64,000 nt of DNA from an uncultured Methanosarcinales archaeon. GTDB lineage: Archaea > Halobacteriota > Methanosarcinia > Methanotrichales > Methanotrichaceae. The notes under the pieces are model-generated. The model was not told the DNA's origin and ran no database searches. It worked only from the letters and a program-made list of their open reading frames with translations. Positions 16,802 to 25,309 of this stretch are shown one piece after another. A program made the position numbers and the translations under genes. Position 1 is the first letter of the stretch. Every line of letters begins with the position of its first letter. Location: contig CAIQHB010000004.1 of the NCBI GenBank assembly GCA_903871465.1, positions 62,001-126,000 of the forward strand, in the 5' to 3' direction.

Positions 16802-18498
16802 TCGAAGTTAGCTCTTCGATGGAAGAGATCAGAGAGCTCATCGAGAAATACGCGCTGCAGAACGCGGTGAAGTACAAGGCCGCCCCCAATTCCGGGGCGG
16901 TTATGGGCAAGCTCATGGGAGAGCACCCGGAGCTGCGCACCCGGGCCAAGGAAGTATCGCCCCTGGTCAGAGAAGTATTGGCCGAGGTGGAGAGGACAAG
17001 CCTTGAGGAGTGGCAGAAGAGGCTGGAAGCCATTGCCCCCGAACTTCTGGTGCAGCTCTCGGAACGAAAAGAGCCTGACAAGGGTCTGCCGGCACTGGAA
17101 GGAGCAGAAAAAGGCGTTGTGATGCGTTTTGCACCTAACCCCAACGGGCCGCCGACGCTTGGCAGCGCGCGAGGCATCATCGTCAACTCCGAGTATGTCA
17201 AAAAGTATGGCGGGAAGTTCATCATCCGCTTTGATGACACCGATCCCGTGAAGAAGCGGCCCATGCCGGAGGCCTACGGCTGGTATCTGGAGGACTGCGA
17301 ATGGCTGGGCGCCAAGCCCGATCTGGTGATCACAGCCAGCGAGAGGATCGACCTGTACTATCCTATCGCTGAGGAGCTGATTCGCCGGAACGGGGCGTAC
17401 GTTTGCGGCTGCCCGCAGGCGGTTTTCAAGGAGCATAAGGACAAGGGCATAGAGTGCGAGCACAGGAATCAGACCGTGGAGCAGAACCTTCTGCTCTGGG
17501 GGCAGATGCTGGATGGCACCTTAGCCGAGGGCGAAGCCGTCCTGCGGGTCAAGACCGATATGCACTACAAAGACCCGGCCATACGCGACTGGCCTGCTTT
17601 TCGCATCGTCACCGCCTCTCACCCCCTCGTGGGGACAAAGTACCGTGTCTGGCCGCTGCTCGACTTCGAGTCGGCTGTGGAGGACCATCTGCTCGGGACG
17701 ACCCACATCATTAGGGGCAAAGATCTGACCGATAGCGGAAGCCGGCAGAGGTACCTCTACTCGTATCTCGGCTGGGAGTACCCGCACGTTATCCACTGGG
17801 GCAGGATCAAGATCCATCAGTTCGGGTCCTTCAGCACCAGCAAGCTGAGAAAGGCCATAGAGGCCGGAGAGTACACCGGCTGGGAAGACCCTCGCGTGCC
17901 CACAGTGCGGGCCATGCGCTGCCGTGGCATCCGGCCCGATGCGCTGCGCAAGTTCATGATTGATCTGGGCGTCGGCGAGACTGACATCAGCATCAGCATG
18001 GACTCCATCTATGCCGAGAACAGGAAGCTGATCGACCCTGAGGCCAACCGCCGTTTCTTCGTCTGGGACCCCGTGGCCCTGGAGATTGAGGGCGATGTGC
18101 CCACAATGGCGCACGCGCCGCTGCATCCCACTGCGGATCGGGGCTTCCGGGAGATTCCCGCCGGAAACAGGCTGTTCATCTGCAAGAGCGATCTGGAAGC
18201 CTTCAAGGTAGGGGACAACATCCGGCTGAAGGATCTGTGCAACGTGGAGATAACGGGCCTGGAGCCTGCCAGGGCGCGCTTCCTGGGCAAGGATATGGGC
18301 AAGAGGACCAAGATCATCCACTGGGCGCCGGCGGACGGCCTAAAGGTCAAGGTTATGAAGCCCGATGGAATTGATGAGGGGATTGGCGAGGCCGGAATTG
18401 CCGAGGAGTTGGGCAAGATAGTGCAGTTCGAACGCTACGGGTTTGTGCGCGTCAATTTTCCGGGCGAGCCGATAGTGGCGTATTTTGCGCACCGGTAA
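16798..18498 (+). CDS. gltX: Glutamyl-tRNA synthetase (archaeal type)
   Basis: A 566-residue class I aminoacyl-tRNA synthetase that charges tRNA-Glu (and often tRNA-Gln in archaea, followed by amidation). An N-terminal helical extension of about 100 residues precedes the catalytic core RFAPNPNGPPTLGSARG; the HIGH signature is present in the altered form TLGS, which I recall as usual in Methanosarcinales. IIRFDDTDP and the KMSKS counterpart STSKLRKAI follow, then a C-terminal anticodon-binding beta-barrel. Start GTG at 16798; an ATG seven codons later (16819) is an alternative. It is cotranscribed with the Nudix gene. Confidence 0.95.
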   Translation: MIEVSSSMEEIRELIEKYALQNAVKYKAAPNSGAVMGKLMGEHPELRTRAKEVSPLVREVLAEVERTSLEEWQKRLEAIAPELLVQLSERKEPDKGLPALEGAEKGVVMRFAPNPNGPPTLGSARGIIVNSEYVKKYGGKFIIRFDDTDPVKKRPMPEAYGWYLEDCEWLGAKPDLVITASERIDLYYPIAEELIRRNGAYVCGCPQAVFKEHKDKGIECEHRNQTVEQNLLLWGQMLDGTLAEGEAVLRVKTDMHYKDPAIRDWPAFRIVTASHPLVGTKYRVWPLLDFESAVEDHLLGTTHIIRGKDLTDSGSRQRYLYSYLGWEYPHVIHWGRIKIHQFGSFSTSKLRKAIEAGEYTGWEDPRVPTVRAMRCRGIRPDALRKFMIDLGVGETDISISMDSIYAENRKLIDPEANRRFFVWDPVALEIEGDVPTMAHAPLHPTADRGFREIPAGNRLFICKSDLEAFKVGDNIRLKDLCNVEITGLEPARARFLGKDMGKRTKIIHWAPADGLKVKVMKPDGIDEGIGEAGIAEELGKIVQFERYGFVRVNFPGEPIVAYFAHR

Positions 18499-18504
18499 AG
18501 GGAT

Positions 18505-19326
18505 TCACGAGAAATTCATTTGCTGCAGAGCTCCTGTCAAAAAAGCCAACAGCGCTACTGCCATTCCCTTTTTTATCGCCCTTTGCGACCCGGCCGCATC
18601 TCCTCCAGCAATCTTCAGCACGGAGAGCAGGAAGAACAGATCAGCCACCGCTACTATTGCGAGATACGCCCGGCCAAAGGGTGCAAAGAAGCTGAGTACA
18701 ACAGCCGCTACGGCAAAGCCCGCGGCCAGCCCCGCGGAAAGCCGCTCTCCAGCTAAAATCGGCAGCGTCCTGGCTCCGCCCTGCCGGTCGCCTGCCATAT
18801 CCTCGATGTCTTTCGCGATCTCCCGACTCATGCTGGCCAGAAAGGATAGCCAGAAGGGAACCTGGTTGGCGAAAAGACCAGCAGGCCCGGCGGCCGCACC
18901 ACCAAAGAGGAATGTCGAGCCGGTAAGAAATGCGACGGATGCGTTTCCTGCCAGGGGCGTTGCCTTCAGGTTGCGGGCATAGAAGAAGAGGAGAAGGGAG
19001 TTGAAGGCGGCCACAGCGAAGCATATCTGGTTCACGAGCCCCGCCAGGATGCAGCCTGCGGCAAATAGTGCCAGAGAATAGCGGAAAGCCAAGCCCGGCA
19101 GGATCCGGCCGCTGGGGACGGGTCGTAAGGGCCTATTTATGGCATCGATCTCTCGGTCATAGTAGTCATTGACTGCGTTTCCTGCTCCCGTGATCAGGAA
19201 TACCGCGAAGAAAATAAGCAAACCAGCTTTCGGGTCCAAGCCGCCGGCGACGGCCAGACCGATGACGGCCGCGACGCCTGCCATTATGCAATTAAATGGA
19301 CGCAAAATCTCCCAGAATGCCTTCAA
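18505..19326 (-). CDS. UbiA prenyltransferase (DGGGP synthase)
   Basis: A 273-residue polytopic membrane protein of the UbiA family. It most likely transfers the second geranylgeranyl group to geranylgeranylglyceryl phosphate, the step that builds the archaeal diether lipid core. The two Asp-rich motifs are NDYYDREIDAINRPLRP (about residues 53-69) and SREIAKDIEDMAGD (about residues 165-178). Eight or nine hydrophobic helices are visible. It is convergent with gltX, with six bases between stop codons. Confidence 0.88.
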   Translation of the reverse strand: MKAFWEILRPFNCIMAGVAAVIGLAVAGGLDPKAGLLIFFAVFLITGAGNAVNDYYDREIDAINRPLRPVPSGRILPGLAFRYSLALFAAGCILAGLVNQICFAVAAFNSLLLFFYARNLKATPLAGNASVAFLTGSTFLFGGAAAGPAGLFANQVPFWLSFLASMSREIAKDIEDMAGDRQGGARTLPILAGERLSAGLAAGFAVAAVVLSFFAPFGRAYLAIVAVADLFFLLSVLKIAGGDAAGSQRAIKKGMAVALLAFLTGALQQMNFS

Positions 19327-19348
19327 TGCTACTGCTCTCCTGCGGCCT

Positions 19349-19861
19349 CTAGCTGGAGATGCCGCGTACCATATAGAGCAGATAGATCTCAGTTAAGAAG
19401 CTATCGATATGGCTGCGACTGTCGGTATGTCTCTGGCTATCGAAATAGCTATCTATTTGGCTTCCGATATCGCTGTCGATATAGCCATCGATATTGCAGT
19501 TGAAATAGCTAACGATTTGACGATTGTTTTTGCCATCGAGAATGCTATCGATTTTGCTTTCGATATGACTACTCTGGACTTCAGCGGGCGCATCTTCCCC
19601 ATTGAAGGCGGGAGCGGCAGAGGCGTGGATAAGCTTGATCCGATATGTGCTGCTGGCAGGAACCTTCTCTCTGTAGATCAGGCCGGAGCTCTGCATCCTT
19701 GTTACCACCTTCGAGCACTTGCTGCTGTCGATGCCTAAGAGCCGCCGGAGATCTGATTGAAAAACGCCATCCGATCGTGAGCCTATGAGAACAAGGGCCT
19801 TCTCCTGCAAGATGGAGATATTTGTCGGGACGCACTCTGACTTTTCTGGCATTGCAACCAC
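19349..19861 (-). CDS. Winged-helix regulator with tetrapeptide-repeat tail
   Basis: A 170-residue protein. Residues about 12-75 form a MarR-like winged helix (KALVLIGSRSDGVFQSDLRRLLGIDSSKCSKVV, then the wing GLIYREKVPASSTYRI). Residues about 98-160 consist of about a dozen degenerate four-residue units of the form x-I/F-D-S/G (for example KIDS, NIDG, YIDS, DIGS, QIDS, YFDS), encoded by a 12-base periodic DNA. The start is GTG at 19861 or, three codons in, ATG at 19852. It lies 22 bases downstream of nothing on its own strand and precedes the lipid prenyltransferase gene (19326), which it may regulate or accompany. Confidence 0.65.
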   Translation of the reverse strand: MVAMPEKSECVPTNISILQEKALVLIGSRSDGVFQSDLRRLLGIDSSKCSKVVTRMQSSGLIYREKVPASSTYRIKLIHASAAPAFNGEDAPAEVQSSHIESKIDSILDGKNNRQIVSYFNCNIDGYIDSDIGSQIDSYFDSQRHTDSRSHIDSFLTEIYLLYMVRGISS

Positions 19862-20462
19862 GAACCATTATTAGAACTTAATTTATTTTGATATACTGTA
19901 TTGAATTTTCATAGTATAAATCTTTTTGGTTTCCAGACAGCTTTTTGTCTTAAAATAATTAAAAAACATTCTGAATTCAAGCTAATTTCTCTTAATATAG
20001 ATTTATATTCAAATATTTTATGAAATATTCGACCGACCACTAACAGAAATGGCCGCAAAGGGGAGAAAAATTATTGAAAGTATACGGTTCATCTATAATT
20101 ATTGCGGACAAGGCTGCTATTCGATTTCATCTCATCTTTTATTTGCTTTGTTCGTCTGCGGTTAATATTCGTAGCGCGATAATTAAACCATGGGGTTACG
20201 GAATAAAACCACAGAGTCGCAGAGCGCATGGAGGACGAACGGACGGAGACGACTATTTGCTCAGAAGCAATTATTCTTTTCTAGTCCTGGTAATTCGTTA
20301 AATTTCGCATCTCTACGTCTCTCTTAACTCTGCGTCTCTACGGTTAATATTCGTAGCAGGATGATTAAACCAGATGGATTCAATTATCGCAAGCCACTCC
20401 AACTAAGCCCAAAGGCAAGAGCGACAAAGAGATTCCAGACCCAGTCATTCCTGACAGAGGCA
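19862..20462. other. Intergenic, A+T-rich, with repeat element
   Basis: A 601-base stretch without a supported gene. The part next to 19862 is strongly A+T-rich and should carry the promoter of the winged-helix gene. The middle holds a palindromic repeat element flanked by 31-bp direct repeats (separate entry). Confidence 0.55.
20160..20372. repeat. Palindromic intergenic repeat with 31-bp flanking repeats
   Basis: A near-identical 31-base sequence beginning GGTTAATATTCGTAGC occurs at 20160-20190 and 20342-20372 (three mismatches). Between them, AACCACAGAGTCGCAGAG (20207) and CTCTGCGTCTCTACGGTT (ending 20345) form an imperfect 18-bp inverted repeat. The ACCACAGAG core and the phrase ACGGAGACGA recur at 59.3 kb, so this is a dispersed intergenic repeat. 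Function unknown. Confidence 0.6.
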
Positions 20463-21278
20463 CTATTCCATCTTTGGGAGGGGGAATTGGGCCCGAATCT
20501 CCCGGCCTCGCAGCATCGGCAGATCCAGCTCCTCAAGAATTCCCACAATTTTCTTCCGATCCTCGGATCTTAGAGATTTGCGATCAAGATAGGCATAGGT
20601 CGCGCCCGATTTGCGGCGCGCTTCATCCACGATATCCCGGTTTAATTCCGCAACCTGATAATTAGAGAAAAGATGCCCAAAAGCAATGGCTGTTCCGAAG
20701 ATTAGCTCTGTCTGCCTCTGCACATAATGCCCTCCGCCAAAGCCCAGGAACACAGGAAGCTCTTTCGGCTGCAGGGCCATAATTGCCCTGGCCGCCGCCG
20801 CTCCCGCCCCGTTATCGCTCCATTGCTCTTTGGTGCTGCCGATCTCGGCAAAAAAGCAGGGAGTTTTCATATCCACCGGACCGTGATGGGTGGCTTCGGC
20901 GGAAACAATGTAGCCCGGCGGAGCTAAAGCTGCAATGTTTTGCAGGAAGGATTTGAGGCCCATAGAAGCAGCAGCGGAAAGCTGGCTGCGCCCATCCTGA
21001 AAAGTGCCGGTGAAGTGCCCCCCAAACCAGGGCAAAGCCGCCTTGGCCTCATGCCGGCAGGGAAATATGACCATCTCTGGATGCAGACCTAAATCGGCCA
21101 GACGATCGTCAAGGCCTGAGAGAGTGGACTGTCTATCGTCGTGAATCAGCAGACGAAAGGGGCCATTGCATCTGTAGCCCTCTTCTTCCTGCCAGGCTTC
21201 TAGCTCCAGTAGACGCTCAAAAATATTGAGGCTTGCCGGATCTGCCCGAGAGCAGACAATGGCAACCTCTCCTAACAA
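20463..21278 (-). CDS. dtdA: D-aminoacyl-tRNA deacylase (archaeal DtdA)
   Basis: A 271-residue zinc-dependent enzyme that hydrolyses D-amino acids from mischarged tRNA. Family signatures are VCSRADPASLNI at the start, FGGHFTGTF, SAEATHHGPVD and GFGGGHYVQRQT. The start codon appears to be TTG at 21278, eight bases after the stop of the upstream regulator gene, so the two are probably cotranscribed. The reading frame remains open a few codons upstream (KIAL), and a non-canonical earlier start is possible. Confidence 0.88.
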   Translation of the reverse strand: MLGEVAIVCSRADPASLNIFERLLELEAWQEEEGYRCNGPFRLLIHDDRQSTLSGLDDRLADLGLHPEMVIFPCRHEAKAALPWFGGHFTGTFQDGRSQLSAAASMGLKSFLQNIAALAPPGYIVSAEATHHGPVDMKTPCFFAEIGSTKEQWSDNGAGAAAARAIMALQPKELPVFLGFGGGHYVQRQTELIFGTAIAFGHLFSNYQVAELNRDIVDEARRKSGATYAYLDRKSLRSEDRKKIVGILEELDLPMLRGREIRAQFPLPKME

Positions 21279-21286
21279 TGCAATCT

Positions 21287-22354
21287 TCAGATCTCCTTGC
21301 CCACTCCCAACATCTTCGCCACCATCGGTGCGTAATCGATCTTGTTGGCCTTTATCTCGGATAGAGGCATGATCACGAGCATTGGTCTCTCCGTGATCAG
21401 TCCCCGCGCCGAAAGATTGCGAAGCTCCAGATCCATGCGGCTCTTCAGCTCTGGATAGCCTGTGGACAGGAATGCGCCAAAAAGTTCGCCGGGCTGCATA
21501 TAGCTGTAGAGAGGCGCTCCAATCTTGCGGAAAGCCTGGTAGACCTGAGAGAGGTCCTCACGATCATGGCCGTGCCTGATTCGCACATGATAAAAGGACA
21601 TCAGCTCGCAGCAGATTTTCTGCCAGTCGACATAGGCCTCGCGGGTCAAGAGTCCGCTCTGGAAAAATTTCGTTCTCTTTCCTGAGATAGTAGGCCGGGA
21701 GATGCCTGTTCTCCTGGAGAGCTCGAGGTCGGAGAGCATGGGATACTTCACAAAAGCGTAAAGCGTCAGCTTATCCTTCTCGGTGAGACGTGAATCTTCC
21801 GTGAGTACGGGCCTGGGCGGTATTACCTGTTCGGGAAGATCAGCTCTGACGAGATCAAAGATGCCGTTCACAGCCAGGGCCGCATCAGCTGAGTAGCCGG
21901 AGACCTGGAAGGGATAATGGAAGTAATGGATAGACTCCACGAAATCGTTTCGGTAGTATTCATCGATGATGGGGTCGAAGTTCACCCGAAAGTCGGTCAG
22001 GCTCTTGGAGAAGAATGTAGAGACTGAATCGGTGTCTGTGGCAATGTGTTGGACGCAATTGGGGTAATCGATCCAATTCTGATACGATTGGGACCCTTTC
22101 CTTACCTCAAAGGGCGCAGTGGGACTGTATTTGACGAACACTGAGGTCAGGATTTCGGCGCCTACAGCTTCTCCGGAAGGTACATTCAACAGCTTAATAA
22201 GTTTCCAATCTCTAAACTTTCTTTTGCTCTTGAATATAGTTGACCGATCAACGCCTATGTTGGAAGCGAGATCTATGTCACTGAACCCCGGATATCTGGC
22301 AAGACCGTAAAGAACTAACCTCTCCTTTGATGTCAATTTTAGCTGCATTCGCAT
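21287..22354 (-). CDS. Tandem-duplicated winged-helix regulator
   Basis: A 355-residue protein made of two similar modules of about 175 residues. Each begins with an AsnC/Lrp-like helix-turn-helix: LTSKERLVLYGLARYPGFSD ... DRSTIFKSKRKF (about residues 7-48) and LTEKDKLTLYAFVKYPMLSD ... SRPTISGKRTKFF (about residues 191-235). Each is followed by an alpha/beta effector-like region. The duplication could give an internal pseudodimer on DNA. It directly precedes dtdA. Effector and targets unknown. Confidence 0.75.
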   Translation of the reverse strand: MRMQLKLTSKERLVLYGLARYPGFSDIDLASNIGVDRSTIFKSKRKFRDWKLIKLLNVPSGEAVGAEILTSVFVKYSPTAPFEVRKGSQSYQNWIDYPNCVQHIATDTDSVSTFFSKSLTDFRVNFDPIIDEYYRNDFVESIHYFHYPFQVSGYSADAALAVNGIFDLVRADLPEQVIPPRPVLTEDSRLTEKDKLTLYAFVKYPMLSDLELSRRTGISRPTISGKRTKFFQSGLLTREAYVDWQKICCELMSFYHVRIRHGHDREDLSQVYQAFRKIGAPLYSYMQPGELFGAFLSTGYPELKSRMDLELRNLSARGLITERPMLVIMPLSEIKANKIDYAPMVAKMLGVGKEI

Positions 22355-22456
22355 AATAATAAGATGTCATGAGTATTTATAGATTGCCTATTCTTATACT
22401 TCTGAATATATCCGCCCTGCATATACAAGGGATCGCGAGATCAATTTTGCCAGAAT

Positions 22457-23140
22457 TTAATCCGTGAGTGCCTGTGCTGCACTCTGCCTCGCAGAAGGCT
22501 TCGAGTCCGGAAGCTTAACATACCGGCTTTTCCGGACAGAGAATGGATAATCGTGTCCGGGAACGACCGTGTCAGCAAGCACTATTAATTTGTTCATACT
22601 GGATACGGCCAGGTCACGATCAACATGTAAGGCTGGAGGAACGTCCTTTTGAAAGTTGCCGAAGGTGGGAAGGGCGTCGCCCGCTATGGCGATTATTGGA
22701 ATTCCGGGAGCCATATCTGCCTTTTTCAGGGCTTGCGGCATAGGCCCAACTACAACGGAAATGCTGTCCAAACTGTGGCCGGGAGTTGCCAGTGTCCAAA
22801 CACCCGCACAAATCAGCTGCCCGTCCTGTGGAGCCAGAAGCTCTGCCCGGGAAAAGAGGTGGTTGTTCCCACAGTGATCGGGATGCGAATGCGTATTCAC
22901 AATGCCGTCTATCTCCTCCGGCAAGAGGCCCAGCCCGGCCAACGCTCGTTCTATCTGCTCTGCCTCGCCCTCCAGACCTGTATCCACTACTATCTTCCGC
23001 TTCCCGCTGATGATCAGCGTCACCGAAGACCTGGCATCCAGGATCTCGCCCGACTCATCCCGCAGTATCGAGCCGGGCTTGAGAAGGAAGACTCTGGGCA
23101 TATAATCCGGACTCCCTGAACCTGACGCAATATCCGCCAT
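22457..23140 (-). CDS. Metallo-beta-lactamase-fold hydrolase
   Basis: A 227-residue MBL-fold protein. The zinc-binding motif HSHPDHCG (HxHxDH), a later TPGHSLDS histidine, the IAGDAL aspartate and the terminal VPGHDYPF histidine are all present, so the two-metal site looks complete. It resembles the MBLAC1-like group. The substrate is unknown. It stands alone upstream of purB on the same strand side. Confidence 0.8.
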   Translation of the reverse strand: MADIASGSGSPDYMPRVFLLKPGSILRDESGEILDARSSVTLIISGKRKIVVDTGLEGEAEQIERALAGLGLLPEEIDGIVNTHSHPDHCGNNHLFSRAELLAPQDGQLICAGVWTLATPGHSLDSISVVVGPMPQALKKADMAPGIPIIAIAGDALPTFGNFQKDVPPALHVDRDLAVSSMNKLIVLADTVVPGHDYPFSVRKSRYVKLPDSKPSARQSAAQALTD

Positions 23141-23197
23141 CTCACCTCTATATTTGCCACAACGGTATCGGATTCTGAATTTGCTGGCAAGCAGCTT

Positions 23198-24541
23198 TCA
23201 AACCAGATAGAGGCGCTTTAACTTATCATTCAGCCTCTCCACCTGCAAAACGGCAGTGCCGATGTACTGGTGCGGATCGAGCAGGGCCTGGATCTCCTCC
23301 GGCTTAAGATGACCCATGACGATCTGGTTCTCCAGGAGCACATCTGCCAGCTCTCTCTTCTGCTCGAAGGCGGTCATGCTGCTCTGGCGCATGATCTCAT
23401 GAGCCTGCTGGCGGCCCACGCCCTTCTTTGCCAGCTCAACCATCACGTTCTCAGCCATATTCAGGCCGTGCAGAAGCGTGAGATTACGTTCGATATTATC
23501 CGGCCGAAGCCGCATGTTGGTAAGGGTGCGTGTGGACAGAGTGATGAGATGATCGGTGAAGATGAAGGACTCCGGGAAGACGATGCGCTCGCAGCTGCTG
23601 TTGGTCAGGTCGCGCTCATCCCAGAGAGGAATGTTCTCAAAGGCAGGCATCAGTTGCGCCCTCACCACGCGAGCCAGGCCGCAGATCTGCTCCGACTTAA
23701 TCGGATTTCTTTTGTGGGGCATGGTAGAAGAGCCCACTTGCTTCTTGCCGAAACCCTCCTCGACCTCCGCTATCTCCGTTCGCTGCAGAGTTCTCATCTC
23801 CACGAATATCTTGTCCAAAGTGGAAGCGACGAGCGCCATCCAGCAGACCATTTCTGCATGCCGGTCGCGCTGCACAACCTGATTGGAGACATCCACTTCA
23901 TTGAGGCCCAGGTGGCGCATGACCCTTGTCTGGATCTCCATGCCGTTCTTTCCAAAGGCAGCTTGGGTTCCCACGGCGCCGCTCATTTTGCCTACAGCAG
24001 CGCGGGGACGCAGCTCTGCCAGCCGCTCGATATGGCGGGCAATCTCCGAGGCCCAGATGGCGAATCTCAGGCCGTAGGTGGTGGGCACGGCGATCTGGCC
24101 GTGAGTCCTGCCGGCGCAGACCAGATTCCTGGTTTTCATGGCCAGGTCCAGAAGCAGTGCCAGCAGGGTCTTCAGCTTGGGCTCCAGGACGTCCAGGGAG
24201 GTTTTGATCTGCAGTCCAGTGGCCGTGTCCAGGATATCGTTGGAGGTCGCTCCCAGGTGGATCCATTCTCCGTAATTGGGGCTTTCCTCAGCCATGGCCA
24301 GAACCGTGGCCATCATGTCGTGGCCGATCTCGTCCTCGATCTCTTTGGCCCTTTCCGGACGGGTCTTCTCGGCGGCATTCGCGATTTCGGCCGCAGCCCC
24401 ATTGGGGATCATGCCCAGCTCTTCCTCCGCCCTGGAGAGGGCAGCCTCCACCCGGAAGAGACATCGCAGCCGGAAATCCTCTTCCCAGATGGCCTTCATC
24501 TCTTTGGTGCCGTACCTGAATTCTATGGGATGAATAGACAT
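23198..24541 (-). CDS. purB: Adenylosuccinate lyase
   Basis: A 447-residue enzyme of the fumarase/aspartase superfamily that cleaves SAICAR and adenylosuccinate in purine synthesis. The signature GSSTMPHKRNP is intact (about residues 262-272), as are GRTHGQIAVPTTYG and HLGATSNDILDTAT. The first 69 codons and the upstream 40 bases are duplicated with about 95% identity at 26792-27040, on the far side of a two-gene cassette. Full length and intact here. Confidence 0.95.
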   Translation of the reverse strand: MSIHPIEFRYGTKEMKAIWEEDFRLRCLFRVEAALSRAEEELGMIPNGAAAEIANAAEKTRPERAKEIEDEIGHDMMATVLAMAEESPNYGEWIHLGATSNDILDTATGLQIKTSLDVLEPKLKTLLALLLDLAMKTRNLVCAGRTHGQIAVPTTYGLRFAIWASEIARHIERLAELRPRAAVGKMSGAVGTQAAFGKNGMEIQTRVMRHLGLNEVDVSNQVVQRDRHAEMVCWMALVASTLDKIFVEMRTLQRTEIAEVEEGFGKKQVGSSTMPHKRNPIKSEQICGLARVVRAQLMPAFENIPLWDERDLTNSSCERIVFPESFIFTDHLITLSTRTLTNMRLRPDNIERNLTLLHGLNMAENVMVELAKKGVGRQQAHEIMRQSSMTAFEQKRELADVLLENQIVMGHLKPEEIQALLDPHQYIGTAVLQVERLNDKLKRLYLV

Positions 24542-24581
24542 GGACGAGAGGATGAATAAAGGGATTGATGGAACTTTTGGT
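24333..24581. repeat. 249-bp direct repeat, copy 1 (purB 5' end)
   Basis: This segment, covering the first codons of intact purB and its leader, is repeated without gaps at 26792-27040 (offset 2459). Twelve mismatches were counted by eye in 249 positions. The two copies bracket the ATPase/DUF4276 cassette. Confidence 0.9.
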
Positions 24582-24676
24582 TGAAGGAGGACATACAGCG
24601 TTCATAATCGAATTCACGTTAATATGAAATTTCCAGAAAAGATAACTTGCAAAAATTACAGGGATCTATAAAATAA

Positions 24677-25309
24677 TTATTGTATTATATTTAGTAATAT
24701 GCTATTTATCCCGAGCAAAAATGCCTTTAGGCTGGGTGACTTTGGATCGTTGAGGTCCAAGTGGGGGGAAATTCGCTTGGCCCACTCAAATTTGTCGGCA
24801 CCTACGCAATCTTCCGGCTTCCTCCCTAGAGCTTTTGCTAGATTCTCCCAAGCACCAATTATGCTATCTGGAGGTGATTTCGGAATTTTATTTAAATCTG
24901 CTTTGGGATAAGCACTCTTAACCGCGAAAGCATCTGCGATGAACCATGATTCGGTTTCTTCAACTGCGATCCTGAATAGAACGCAAGATGGTTTCGAATC
25001 AATTTTTTGATACACATCAATTAAGTCTGATTTCAAATCTCTGCAGTTATCATCGTCTGCATCAACTAGAACGACTACGCAGCAGGGAACAGGCAATTTC
25101 CCGAAACCTCTGAGCTTTGCCGGAAGTTGATCAAGTAAACCTCTGTTCCGGGGATTGGGCTTAGAAAAGATATTTTCTGGAATTTTACCTTTCCCTCTAT
25201 GAGAATGGATTCTGAAATTTATATCCTCCTTTAAATTAAATCTGCGTTCCAGGATCTCTCTAACTGCCGGTACGTCTGCTCCCCCTTCAACCAGAACTTC
25301 CATAAACAT
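24677..25309 (-). CDS. DUF4276 family protein, Toprim-like
   Basis: A 210-residue protein with the DUF4276 pattern: VEGGADVPAVREIL at the N-terminus (acidic Glu), VVLVDADDDNC (about residues 79-89, the DxD-like motif) and VEETESWFIADAFAV. The fold is believed to be Toprim-related, like RloB/AbiLii. Such proteins pair with OLD/RecF-like ATPases in defence loci, as here. Its ATG overlaps the ATPase stop codon (TAATG), indicating translational coupling. Anti-phage function is inference from the pairing. Confidence 0.78.
   Translation of the reverse strand: MFMEVLVEGGADVPAVREILERRFNLKEDINFRIHSHRGKGKIPENIFSKPNPRNRGLLDQLPAKLRGFGKLPVPCCVVVLVDADDDNCRDLKSDLIDVYQKIDSKPSCVLFRIAVEETESWFIADAFAVKSAYPKADLNKIPKSPPDSIIGAWENLAKALGRKPEDCVGADKFEWAKRISPHLDLNDPKSPSLKAFLLGINSILLNIIQ

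Noticed and set aside
20074-20301. 75-codon rightward frame in the intergenic repeat region
   Set aside because: Overlaps the palindromic repeat element; odd composition and no ribosome site.
23270-24559. Rightward 429-codon open frame opposite purB
   Set aside because: It is antisense to an intact, clearly conserved enzyme gene and has the artificial composition expected from high third-position G+C.
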